From Stenogyne calaminthoides (taxonomy: Eukaryota; Streptophyta; Magnoliopsida; Lamiales; Lamiaceae): a stretch of 64,000 bases of DNA. The stretch lies in assembly GCA_037126765.1 (NCBI GenBank), contig JBBCBC010000033.1, positions 12,104,085 through 12,168,084 of the forward strand. Direction: 5' to 3'. Below the pieces are notes generated by a model, which saw only the letters and a program-made list of their open reading frames with translations, had not been told where the DNA came from and made no database searches. Both the position numbers and the translations under genes were made by a program. This document shows positions 10,293 through 21,473 of this stretch, piece by piece. Each line of letters starts with the position of its first letter. Position 1 is the stretch's first letter.

Positions 10293-11892
10293 AACAGCTT
10301 GCAGAAACTGACACTGAGTTACCTAGTGTGAAATGGCCTGCATAAATAATAGCTGGTATGAAAAATGAGGTACTCTTCTCTCAGTCAATTCCTAATTCAC
10401 TTTCATTCTCGTGCAGGTTTCAAGAAGTAGTGAAAGAGGTCATCAAAGGATATTTGGCAGTTGACGTGTTCCAGACGAATGAGGTTTATGTACATCTATT
10501 TGAGCCGATTAAGCAAATTTTGTGATATGTTATGTTCTTGAGGGAGCTACTCACCAACTTTCGAAGGCTAACTGGGAAAGGAAGGATCTCGATGGGAGGA
10601 AGTACTGTTCGTCAATACAAATTGACATTTGATCGAAAGGATAACTTCACTCCTATCACGTGAAAAATTGAATGTTGGTAGTTGAGCTAAAAGATGTTAA
10701 ACAAAAGCACTCTACGGGAGGCAGTCCGTATGTTATTTTATTTTTTTCATAATTTTTTTCCCTTTTGGTTGTCTTCTTTGTGTGTCTTTCTTAATTTGGT
10801 TGCAGGTTCTAGTGCTTGAAATGATTGAGAATGATGGACTACTAGTAGCTCCTACACTCTCCAGTTTATCCGATGATACTCTTTCTTATCTTGTCTTTTC
10901 TCCCTTTTGCATATTTATTTTTGTTTCTTGTGGACAAGCAACGTATTAAGTGTGTGTGTGTGTGTGGGGGGAGGTATTGATTTGTTCTTGTGCTTGTGCA
11001 CGGAGAAGTTAATTCACAATGATGAGTCGAGAGTTATTTGTTAAAAAGATGTGATATTATTATTTTGTTGTGAACTGTGTAATTTATGGTTAAATTTGCT
11101 TTGATTGATGCATGCGGAGTTGTGAGTAGATGAAAGTTATCATGAGGGCCTGTTTGGGTTTGTGATAGTAAATTTTTGAATTGATGAGTTATGGTTCCAA
11201 ATTGTGTTTTGACTCTTTATAGTAGAGTAGTCTAATTAGGTTGCTTTGATAGATGATGCATTTATGGTGTGCTCTTCAAGGTTGGAAAAAATTAACGTCG
11301 TTTGGAGGAAAAGGAGTTTAGTTGAATAATTGTGAAAAAAAAAACCGGTACAGCTGCCCATTTTTAGGGGCTCGAAAAAAAAATTCAAGCTATTACCTAA
11401 AGATGGAGTGAAGTTGCGATTTTGGAAAAAAAAAAGAAAAAAAAAAGGTGCTGAGATAGTTGCCTACTTTAGGGGGTTCAAACGTTTTCAAAGTCAAACA
11501 TGAGTTGATCTAAGACCCGACAAGTTGAGTGGTGCTGCAGACCTTGGAAAAAGAAAAAAAAGAAATAAGAAGATGGAGGGTACACTAGGATGCAAAGTTT
11601 GTTAGAGTTGTCTTTTTAGATGAAGTGAATTGTAGTAGAGTCGAAGTATGGTAAGAGGCTTAACAAGTCAAGGAATTGAGGATCTATCATAGATGATTTT
11701 GGGAACTTGAGTATAATCTTTCAAAAGTTCACAATTTCTAATTGCATTGATCAAAAGTCCGGAACTTTGTGAGTTGCTACTTTGCGATAATGTCATATTT
11801 AGTGTGTAGAGAGGACCTCAACGAATCTCTTACCTTCTCCATTGTTAGTCTCTTGATGTGGTTTTACTTGAGGACAAGTACAGATTTAAGTG
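10293..11892 (+). mobile_element. deleted pol region, 3' leader and polypurine tract of the element
   Basis: About 10,420-10,660 holds a decayed gag-protease linker (RFQEVVKEVIKG, VYVHLFEPIKQI, FLRELLTNFRRLTGKGRIS). At about 10,680 the sequence jumps to the gagctaaaagatgttaaac motif, which in this family follows the integrase stop, so protease to integrase are missing. A (GT)n-G-rich tract (10,951-10,976) and the segment ggacaagtacagatttaagt just before 11,893 resemble polypurine/end signals. Confidence 0.75.
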
Positions 11893-12715
11893 TGAGAAGA
11901 TGCAATTAAACTGGACCCATTGGAGCGAAGATAAAGAAAATGCCCAATAATATTAATTTCAGGCTCATATTCTATTTTTATCAAATGACTAATTAATTTG
12001 TCATGTTAGAAAGGCCTACAGACCCATGATTTAAAAGCTTGTACCAAGAATACACGGGGCCGACTTAGAGGAAAAAAGGCATGATCATTACCTTAATTGA
12101 AACCTAGTAGTATTTAAGGATGTTAGATGAGCACAGGAGGGGGCCCGGGGAGTATTACACGCAGCTATTTTGGACGGACCTATGGAGAAGAATTTGGATG
12201 CCTGCGATTATGTTTAGTTAGTATTTTTATTTCAATTCTAAAAATTTCTGAACTCATGTTTTAATTATTGTTAGTTGAATTCAGTGATGTTTGTGATATC
12301 TTTGCTCAGGATTATTTATATTATCTATTTTATTTTCTTTCATGCGTAATTATTTAATTTAGATTGACCACTTAGGTTATTTAGTTATTGCATGCCTGCT
12401 AGTCCATAATTTGTAATCCATAATTGTTATGAAATGTAGCAACTAGTAATATTTTTATCTTGCTAGGTTGATATAAATTGAATTCTTTCGAATCGAACTT
12501 GCGTATTCGATAATTTGTTTGTCCTTTATCCTAGTGTTTAAATGCTTTTACCGAATTAAATTTAGATCGTATCTAGACTGTTCGACTAAAAAGACTCGTT
12601 GAAGAGCATGTTTCAATTGAATATAATTAAGAGATAATACCGATAAACAGAGCTTGTTGTTTATTGAGGGACATTAGTCTATGAGCAAGGTAGAATCAGA
12701 CGCCACATTCAATTA
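11893..12715 (+). repeat. 3' LTR of the Athila-like element, truncated
   Basis: Direct repeat of the 5' LTR, starting tgagaagatgcaattaaact. It carries the empty Stowaway target at 12,108. It breaks off after cacattcaattaa at 12,715; the missing part corresponds to 8716-9006 of the 5' LTR. The next base begins a foreign terminus. Confidence 0.88.
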
Positions 12716-12716
12716 A

Positions 12717-12989
12717 GGGCACGCTTGGTATGACTAGGGAATGATAATGAGCATCCCGGGATCAATCATTAAGGATTATTGATTGCATTGTTATTGTTTG
12801 GTTAAAATATGAACAATGAGTATCATGTGAGGTGAGTTGAGTAGGTAGGGTCAATCAATTGCTTACTTCTATCCCCATTACCTGTGTATCAAATTTTAGA
12901 CACCACCACTGCGTGTTTTCTGATTTTACCGTCCAACCCTACCCACTGGGCCGCCGTCGGCGGCCCGACCTTCCACGGCCACCACCACC
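12717..12989. mobile_element. terminus of a PIF/Harbinger-like element
   Basis: gggcacgcttggtatgacta begins immediately after a TAA that breaks the 3' LTR. A G-rich GGGC...TTGGT start next to a TAA/TTA target is typical of PIF/Harbinger (Tourist) elements. I could not find the matching inverted end to the right, so the element is truncated or ends in the material carrying the DUF4283 gene. Confidence 0.4.
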
Positions 12990-15032
12990 ATGGGCTCTGA
13001 CATGGCTATGGCTTGCCGCATCTTTGCCCAATTAGCGGACCCCCAAATATTAGCTGCTATCCTCGCGGTTGAGCCGTCGTTGCGCATCGCGACGGACTCC
13101 GATTTGCGCGCTTCGGCTCTTGCTGACCCTCCTCCGCCGCGATTTTCTCACACCCTGGCCATGGCGAACCACCCACGTCCTAATTCGTTGTTGCCCGGTT
13201 TGAATTCCGTCTCCGCCGCATTGAAACTCACTACGGGCACGGCGCCGCCGCGATCCAGATATGGTCGCTTACCTAATGGATTCGATTCTAGGTCTGCGGG
13301 GATTGATGCGGACTCAATTTCATACCAAATAGGCCACAACGCTGAAACGTTTCAGCCTGGGATGGATGAAGGTTTCACTGCTGGTATGCAGCAGCGGACC
13401 GATTTTGCGGATGGGCAACAGCAGCTCGCTGGTTGTGCAGATGGGCAACTAACTAATTCGAGAATTTTACACCCAGGTAATTCACTGATTTCCCCTGTTT
13501 CTATTTCAAATGTTGCGTTTCCTGGGTTGGCTTGGAATGCTAGTGCCAAGAATGATTTGATTGCTTTAAACTCCGCTGATGGTTCTGGGGTTATTGAATT
13601 GTTGGGGGCTGAGGATGAGTTGACAACTGGGGCTGATGTATTAGGGACTTTTGGTTTGGAAATGGTCACTAGGGGTTCCCAGAATCTAGAATTTAGGAAA
13701 CAGACTCCAAATGATGCACAACCTGTTGCTTTGAAAGAGAGAATTATGCAGCCTGATGCAATTAAAAATCGGGAAGTAGGTGTGTCTCAAGGGATGTCTT
13801 TTGTGGACGCTTTAACTCATAGGAAGTCTCATATAATGCAGTCCCCGGTTCGTAAAGGAGAATTCCTTTCGGTGAACATAGATGACGAAATTCACAAACA
13901 AGGAGTGCGTGATATGCACAACTCGTTGATTGGGAGGATGTTGCTAAAACCGAGAGTTAAGTCGATGCTTACCACTCAACTCCAAGATTCGATAAATAAA
14001 GTATGGAATGTCAAAGGGAGATGGAGGTTTGTTACGTTGGGAAAGGGATATTTCAGTATTCAAATAGAGGACCTGAAGGAGAGAGACATAATCTTTCTTC
14101 GACACTCATGGCCTTCGGAGTTTGGGACGATGAGACTTCAGAAATGGGTGCCAGAATTCAACCCGTATAAGGTGAGATCTCCTATTGTCAATGTATGGGT
14201 TCGTATTTATGAATTGCCAATCGAATAATTCTATGTGCCTATTATTGAGCGTATTGCATCAGCTATTGGTCCTGTGGTGGGGTAGATGATCGTACTCGAG
14301 ATCAAACTATGTCTCATTATGCTTGGGTCCTAGTATGGAAAAAATAATGTATGAAAGGTCTGGACATTGCTCGATTGCTTCTGTAGGTTATGAACAACAT
14401 CCATATTTTTGCTCTCATTGTCAGATTGTTGGACATTGCAGAAGACTTGGGTTAGAAAGGAACATACGGGAGCCCCTGCTGGGAAGGAGCCTACGGAAAC
14501 AGGTACTTCAGGCATTGTAAACGACGCAGAACTGCGGGACAGTGGGGAGGCCAGGTCCCCTTCATATGAGATCATTGACTCTGTAAACGAGAAGTTCATA
14601 GGGCACGTAGATTGGCACATATCACAGAATGACACAGCCTTGCCCGAGCAAGAGAAGACGAACGAGGACTGGCAATTGCCAAAGAAAACTGCCTCGCCAT
14701 CTCGAGCAGCTTCAGCTTCTCCTGAGCCTGCTACCTCCAACCCCTTCAAGAATCTGGTCGAGGGTGCTTCAGCTTCGGACTCGGATTCTACGGCCTCTTC
14801 TACCTCCGCTAGATGGTCAGACATGCTAGATGAAGATACGGAGAAAGATCTAGGGGTAGTGACGTCTAGACAGATCATAGAGAACACAATTCCGACAGGC
14901 ATAGATTATCAGACGGTGCTAACTCTAGCCGAGCAACTCTACTTTGAGGCCTCTGGAGGCAAGTTGTCTCAAAAAAGATCCCTTGGGCAAGCTGATCAAA
15001 GCAAAACTAAAAAGGGCCCGAATGGAAGATAA
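12990..15032 (+). pseudogene. DUF4283 / zinc-knuckle (LINE ORF1-like) gene, broken
   Basis: An open frame of 412 codons starts at ATG 12,990. Residues 1-260 are low-complexity. Residues of about 265-412 match the plant DUF4283 domain: a KGRWRFVTLGKGYFSIQ core and RLQKWVPEFNPYKV, then VNVWVRIYELPIE. A stop (TAA, 14,226) interrupts it; the reading continues with FYVPIIERIASAIGP. After a frameshift come HYAWVLV, an ERSGHCSI motif and a zf-CCHC_4-like knuckle FCSHCQIVGHC that is shortened. The tail (14,409-15,032) is acidic and Ser/Pro-rich. DUF4283 with this knuckle is usual in ORF1 of plant L1-type LINEs and related domesticated genes. No endonuclease or RT follows. It is much more GC-rich at its 5' end than its surroundings. 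Confidence 0.75.
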
Positions 15033-15486
15033 CAAGAGAAGACAGGAATACAACACACGACTAAAGACAAAGAAGAAACAAAATGCCTTAGATGCCTCCT
15101 TACATGGAACTACTGCTGCTAGCTAGAAGTCTAGCTTCATGATTTTTGATGTACACTCTGGTTATACAGTCACTTTTGGGCCATAGACACTCTCTACTTG
15201 TTCTGGTCACTTTTGGGCCCACACTCTTTTTTCCTTTCCCTTTATAATATTGTAAAAACGATGTCAAAACTCAAACCTCAATATTCATGTGAAATGAGAG
15301 CTATGCAATAAAATATTTTGCTTAAGTAAAAGCTAAATAAAGTCTCGAGGCAATCCACCTGTCCTCCACCCCACCCCATTCCATAATTACTCTGCAAAAT
15401 GTTAAAGATTGAGATGAGCAAAACAACTAGCTCAATGGTATTCCCTCACATTGTTACAATCAAATATAACACAAAAATAAAATTAT
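15033..15486. other. 3' flank of the DUF4283 relic
   Basis: Contains a polyadenylation-like tgcaataaaatattt at about 15,304 and no coding frame of note. The LTR at 15,487 was inserted at its right edge. Confidence 0.5.
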
Positions 15487-17032
15487 TGTTGGAATATAGA
15501 GGCACGTAAACACGTAATACATGAGCAACGAAAATAAACAGTTCACCAACAACGAACACGTAATTGCATAATTGAATACATATAAACATAAAGAGAAATT
15601 TTACAGTAAATCGTACGTAGATTTCTTAACTATGGTATCCACGTAGTCTCCTTGCTCAGATTTGCACAAATTTGCCAGCGTTGAATCCCAAGACGAATTT
15701 GCTAGGAAAATTCTAACTTGAGATTTTATGGAGAAACTAGGTTTTCTTGTAGTAAATAATGAATCCCCTAGGTCTCAAATATATAGGGGAAGACCAGCTT
15801 AAATCTTAAGTTATCTTTATTAGGAATATTTTTTCCTAATCTTGCAAAACAAATCTCATAGATATATTTTTCCCCACATATATTTTCCTACAATAATATT
15901 CCATATATTATTTGGGATTCCTATTTAATTTAATTTAATTTAATTAAACAGTAATAATAATTAATTCCAAATTAGTATATTATTAATTCTTCATATATTA
16001 AATATTAAATTCAATTTAATACTTAATCAACAAACTTTAATCTGATTAGGGAATTACTTGTTGTGTGACCCATATGCCCTCATATATCGAGCGATTAGTC
16101 AAACTAACAATCTTAATTGAACCCTAGACAATAAATCAGACATTCTCAATATATGAGGATGCGTTTAGAAACGCAACAACTACAGAATCAAAACATGGAC
16201 AATTACGATAACTTCCATTCATTAGCATCGCAAATACTCGATTGAATCTTGAACATGATGAAGTGTCTATTCAAATAACTTAATCATAATATCTCTAAAC
16301 ACTAATTGATCATGTACGTCACACTTAGCCACAAAGTTTAAGTTGACGTGAATCGACCGATGACTTAGATCCAATTATGATGAGAAGATGAATATTCTCT
16401 CTAAATCCACTTTGAGGAATGAATCATTTTCTTGGCTCAACTACCACGCACATGCACTTCGTGATGAACCAAATCCAAGTCATATCTACCCATGAAAGGG
16501 TGCAAGCTTCGGTCATGATCAAAGTTCATCACTTCACACATGTCGTGCGTATTGACCTCAAGTCAAAGGAGTATCGCATCGCTCCCACTAACCGAGACAC
16601 TCATAGACACATATTATGGAATTACATCAAAGAGTTTCTCAGATGGGAATGCCAATACCCTCTAAGGTATTTGTGCATCCATCATGAGATACCTAGTATC
16701 TTGTAGTAAGTGATATCTTACTACACTCTCTAAGAGTATGATGTAGATCGCACACCAATATCAATTGCATCATCAATATCCCATTCTTGATGATCCTTGA
16801 TCGGGGCCATTTGAGAATCATGCTTAAGTCATCTGAGTTCTCACAACCTCAATGACAACAATGACTCATGGGAACACAGATAAGAACAAATGCAAACAAT
16901 CAAACATAATATTCAAACAAGTGTAATGCCATACATTTACTATTAAACAAACAATAATATTAAACAAATACTGAATGTTACCTTAGCATTATGTTATTAC
17001 AAAGGATTGTCTCTAGGACACTAACACTAACA
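15487..17032 (-). mobile_element. solo LTR, 1546 bp, TSD ATTAT
   Basis: Begins tgttggaatatagaggcac and ends ctaggacactaacactaaca (inverted: TGTTAGTGTCCTAG). It is flanked by the perfect 5-bp duplication ATTAT (15,482-15,486 and 17,033-17,037). No gag or pol is present, so internal sequence was lost by LTR-LTR recombination. On the - strand a TATA-like ctatatatttgagacc (about 15,775) precedes a leader, which suggests the LTR reads right to left. Ends and TSD fit Ty1-copia. Confidence 0.9.
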
Positions 17033-18612
17033 ATTATCAACTCAAATAACATGCATATAATAATAACAAGTCAAAGATCTTTTTCATCCTTAGGCGTATT
17101 GACCAATCTGTATACGGTGGAGTTGCCCAAGAATCTTTTCCATCCTGGACCGTAGTTCCAGCAAGTTACAACGATGTTTTCCATCTAAAGTAACCAAATA
17201 ATTCAATATAACATTTCCACGCAAATCATGTAGCAAACAACAATTGAATTCACATGAATATTCAAAAATAACAAAGCAAGTAAAAATCTCACCTCAAGTC
17301 TTAATTAACCTCGTAAACACGTAATTTGGTTTAAGGCATAAACTTCTCGTCACCTAACAATATTAAATAAAAGGTCTTAGAATTATTATTATTATTTAAT
17401 AATAAAATAATTATTACAAATTTCTTATTGCTAGTTAATTAAATTCGTATATAGTATTAATCATAATTATAAAAAATGGGTTGACGTATTTCAGCTATGT
17501 AAGATTTAAATTAAGAAATTCACATGTAATATATATTACTACCACTACCAGCAAAAAGAGCCTTGGCAATAATATGAATCTGCAAGTTCTTTGGTTTGAA
17601 AAACTAAAGGCACGAGTACGCACGAGTTAAATTTGTTCAGAAGACAAAATCTCTTAAAACTGCTGGACATTTTTTGAAAAAAAAAAAAACGAAAAATATA
17701 GGCTTAAAAGAACTTTCGACAATTTTATGTTAAAGGAATAGGGGGGACACTCTTAGATTTGGCGTCTCTGAAGTGAATTAAAGATGATGACATAACAATT
17801 TTTTAAAAATTTCGAGCTCAATAGGCAACTAAATATAGAGGATAAATTGAATAAAAATACTCAACGCAATATAAGTAGAAAAGAATATACCAATAAATAA
17901 AATATCATTGGCATAGTACAACACACGACACTAAAAATATTAGAAAAAGAGATAAGAGATTTTTACTATTCGCAAGAGAGAAGGGCTACTGCTTTAGTGA
18001 GGAACGCAACGACTACATTACTTGATTCCCCGCAGCAAAGAACAATAACTAACAAACTCAGGTGTGGCAAGGAATAATAACGAAAGTTTTCCTGAAATCT
18101 GGCTATGGACAAAAAATATATGTGTGTATGGAAGTAAAATTTCAACGAGTGTGAGGAAAAGTTTTTTGTGATTAAACACGAGGAATGACCGAGTTTTATA
18201 TAGACGGAAGGAAGGCGATTTATGTTGAGATTTTTGGGTTTAGAGTCAAATGGAGTCTCCCACTTTCTACGTGGGTTTTGAATGTTCAAAAAGTACTGGT
18301 CACAATAAATTTTGAGAAATCTAGGGCCAGAACTTATCTATACATTATATTTTAAATAAAAAAAAGTGTATATCTATATATATGTATATAATCATTAAGC
18401 TTATCTGCACGACACATAGGGAAATCTTATGATATATTTGTAGACACTTCTATATTAATTCTTTAATAATAATTTATACATATATATTTTTAAATAATTT
18501 TATTTGTCTCGAATATTATAATATATATGTGAACATATATATTTAATTATTCATTTTTAATTCTTTTAACATATATAATTTATACAGTTTTTTTTAATAA
18601 CTTATAAGCAAC
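17033..18612. other. no firm gene; possible - strand relics
   Basis: A 37-codon - strand frame (17,071-17,184) begins MENIVVTCWNYGPGWKRFL after a possible acceptor (actttag). I do not recognise it. Around 18,190-18,203 the - strand has a TATA-like tctatataaaactcgg, and the 107-codon - frame at 17,966-18,289 overlaps that promoter-like stretch and shows no domain. 18,300-18,600 is extremely AT-rich. Confidence 0.4.
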
Positions 18613-19001
18613 CATGATCCTGATTTTAGGGCTGTTGCAAGTTCAGATTCATTCAACCTTCAACTAGTGTATCAACCACCCAACTCACCAGACTTGAATA
18701 TCAATGATTTGGGGTGGTTTAGAAGCATTCAAGCATTACAAACAGACAAGGCATCATACAATGTGGATGAGTTGTTGAAGAATGTGTTGAAAGCATATGA
18801 TCAGATTGAACCCTATAAACTAAATAAGGTTTTCTTAAGTTTGTAGACTAACATAATTAATACTATGAAGATAAAGGGGCACAATGACTATGAGCAACAA
18901 CACATCGGCAAAGACAGCCTGGCTAGAGAAGGAAGACTACCTTTAACACTTGAAGTGGATAAGCAACTTGTAAGAGAATGATTAGAATACTTGCAACAAA
19001 A
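18613..19001 (+). pseudogene. mariner-like (MLE) transposase, C-terminal fragment
   Basis: Reads HDPDFRAVASSDSFNLQLVY, QPPNSPDLNINDLGWFRSIQ, LLKNVLKAYDQIEPYKLNKV, then a stop in place of a sense codon, then MKIKGHND and LPLTLEVDKQLVRE. The QPPNSPDLN motif carries the third catalytic Asp of plant DD39D mariner transposases. Everything upstream of this motif is absent: the first two catalytic Asp and the DNA-binding domain are not in the flanking sequence. Plant MLEs of this kind mobilise Stowaway MITEs, three of which or relatives lie in this window. This fragment is inactive. Confidence 0.88.
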
Positions 19002-20296
19002 GGTACATATAGAAGAAGCACCAATATCACTAGGGCTTCTTATGTCAAGTTTAGGATATGATTAGTTTAGGGTTTAGTGATGGAGTATTTTGTCAACTTT
19101 TTGTTCATGTTTACAACATAAACATACAACCAAAGGGTCATCTAGGACTTGCTTAGGTTGTAAACATGGAATCTGTAAGGCCCTTTTGCATGTAATTCCT
19201 AAAAGTTTATTTTAAAGTTAACTTTTTGCAATCCCTCAGAATTGATTCAATTTTAAAGTCTTAATAAGTCTCCAAAATAAAGCAAACATGCAATTTATTT
19301 CTATGGTGACATTATTATCTTAATTTGGTGACATATTCATCCGTGGGTTGCATAATGTAGTTACAATTCATAGTGCACCACCCAATGAAGAATTCAAGGA
19401 TAAATCACAGAAGAAGCACTGAATTACCACCAAAAAACAAAACCCAACTTATACAAATAGTGAATCACAGAAGAAACAAGCAATTAATGATTGATTATGA
19501 GAATCAATTCACCTCACACTTAAATGTCATCATAGGAATCACATTATGTCTCCTAAACGGGATTTTACATCTAGTTGGTGGCATTAATGTTAGGAACACC
19601 TAAATACACCCAACAAAACATAATTGAATTCGACATTAATGTTTAGTCCCACATCCAAATGTACACAATAATAAACAAAAACTGAAAAACAATCTAAGCT
19701 TCATAAGCATTTTTCTAAATGTCTTATGAGCTGAGATTGAGGTTCAGATTTTGATAATTGTGTCCCATTTGGATGTGAGACTAAACATTAATGTGAATTA
19801 GAAAATGAACATAATCTCCACATATTTACATCAATTAAAAAGAATTGGCTGGGAGAATCTGATCCCTCAAAACAATGTCATCATAGGGATCACATTAAGT
19901 CTCCTAAATCAGAAGATTACTCACAATTGGTGACATTAATGTTACTAACACAAACAAACAACTTATAATGATCATTTCCCCTCAAGCAGTATGAAAGTAT
20001 CACAATCCACAATATCAGAATAAAGTCAATTCAAGCATTATGCAAGTATCATCATCTACAATATTAGAATAAAGTCAATTCAAGCATTATGCAAGTATCA
20101 CCATCCACAATATCAGAATAAAGCCAATTCAAGCATTATGCAAGTATCACCATCATAATCTCATTAGAAAGCCAAGGAAAAGCAGTTTGTAAGTATCACC
20201 AATTTTCATCATAGGGTATCACAGAGGACTATTCTAAGGCACAAGAGAAAAATCTAATTCACAACATAATCATCATTTCCCCTCAGAACAGAGTCA
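19002..20296. repeat. noncoding mosaic with direct and tandem repeats
   Basis: 19,527-19,600 and 19,872-19,944 are direct copies (catcatagg.atcacatta.gtctcctaaa ... ggtg.cattaatgtta). 19,983-20,155 is a tandem repeat of a 49-bp unit (agtatcaccatccacaatat through aagcattatgca), about 3.5 copies. Both may be untranslated parts of a mariner-like or other DNA element. No coding frame is supported. Confidence 0.7.
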
Positions 20297-20868
20297 TCAT
20301 AGGGGATCACAGTGAGGTTTTTTCTCAAGCACACAATAAAAATCCAAAGGCTCAGAAATGTATACGTAAGCACAGCAGGATACCATACCCCACAAGGGAC
20401 TTGATAAATTGATCATATCTTTCTGGACCCACCTCCACGTTGCTGGAAACCTAGAGTGTGAATCATTCTCCACCGACGCAACCTCCAAATCCACTCCATC
20501 TATAGCCGGAGCCACCAATTCTTTAGCATCAATCTGAAAAGAATAAAAAACACTAGCAAACATCACGAACTAGAAGTTGCAAGAAGGAGACAAACATGAG
20601 ATGTTTTATTGGACAACAACAGAGAATTTACCCCTGTAGATTGAGCCGAATCCACTCCATCCACGGCCTCCGCCTCCGATTCCACAGCATCCACCACCAT
20701 AGCCACCTTTAGATATTGACTTTCAGCAACATAAAATGATTCGGATTCCACTGAATCTAGTATCTACTCACAATCGTCATAATCTCTCACTAGTGTGTCG
20801 TCTAGAGCTTTCGAATGGGCAATCCACCCACAACCGAGAGCCTCCAAATCCATTTAAACACGGAGTAC
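20297..20868 (-). pseudogene. unrecognised split - strand coding segment
   Basis: On the - strand ATG 20,868 reads MDLEALGCGWIAHSKALDDT and a stop at about 20,780. The same frame region then continues with VESESFYVAESQYLKVAMVV and repeated AVDGVDS-like acidic motifs. A plausible intron follows (donor ggGTAAATT near 20,632, acceptor ttcttttcAG near 20,537), then IDAKELVAPAIDGVDLEVAS and ATWRWVQKDMINLSSPLWG. No family is recognised. It lies just downstream, in - orientation, of a segment homologous to a mariner-like end (20,940-21,320), so it could be the 5' exons of that element or a captured host exon. Confidence 0.4.
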
Positions 20869-20939
20869 ATCAGATCAAGGGGTAGGGTTTTTTAGAGGGT
20901 CGGTGCATGTCGATGTTTTGTATGGGTGGGGTTTTCTAG

Positions 20940-21320
20940 AGCGCCGGGCTGAGAATAGCCTGTGAGGGGGGAGGCGATCGACGACGATTTGGTGATATTG
21001 GTTAGGGCCACCGATTTTCTTCGACGTCATTTGATATTGGTGGAGATGGGTGGCGGTCAGTGGAGATCAGTGGGGATGGGTCACGATCGGTGGAGATTGG
21101 TATGGATGGGTGGCGATCAGTTTGGAATTGTAGAGATCGGTGGAGATTGGTGGATATCTGTGGAGATCAGAAGAGATCGGTGTAAATCGGTGGAAATCGG
21201 TGGGGATGGGTGGGATGAAGAGGGTGTGGAGAAAATTGATATAGATTAGAGTTTCTTAGTGGCGAAGAACAGAGACGACAGAAGACAGAATATAGAGGAG
21301 AGAATATAATGTGGGGAATC
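20940..21320 (-). mobile_element. mariner-like element end, left part (copy A)
   Basis: 21,215-21,320 (ttagagtttcttagtggcg ... agaggagagaatata.aatg.ggggaatc) matches 28,750-28,850 in the same orientation. 20,985-21,215 is a degenerate array of GGTGGAGAT(C/T)GGT-like units. The match stops at about 21,320 where gypsy sequence starts, and resumes at 27,262. The element was thus split by the gypsy segment. Confidence 0.65.
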
Positions 21321-21473
21321 ATCTTGAAAAGCGGAGCAAATTCGGGCAAACATCGTTCCAGCGGAGCGGGGGCTGGCGGCTAGGATGTTAGCAATCGCAA
21401 AGCCGGGGGGCCTATACCTGGTGTCCCTTAGAAGCTTGAATAAATCCGAACTCCGAGTGAAATCAACGAAGCC

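Larger units (their letters stand above)
7609..12715 (+). mobile_element. Ty3-gypsy (Athila-like) element without pol, 3' LTR truncated
   Basis: 5' LTR 7609-9006, primer binding site at 9011, damaged gag 9271-10292, a remnant of the gag-protease linker to about 10,660, then directly the sequence that normally follows integrase, a polypurine-type signal, and a partial 3' LTR from 11,893. No reverse transcriptase, RNase H or integrase frame exists on either strand, so pol was lost by internal deletion. Gag sequence and PBS suggest the Athila side of the Ty3-gypsy family. Three in-frame stops in gag are consistent with C-to-T/G-to-A decay. A target-site duplication cannot be tested because the 3' LTR is cut at 12,715 by the next insertion. 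Confidence 0.85.

Noticed and set aside
13148..13669. Two - strand open frames opposite the DUF4283 gene
   Set aside because: They are antisense shadows of the GC-rich 5' part of the + strand frame and contain no domain.
14330..14902. 190-codon - strand frame
   Set aside because: Exact antisense of the Ser/Pro-rich tail of the DUF4283 relic; its length follows from codon bias.
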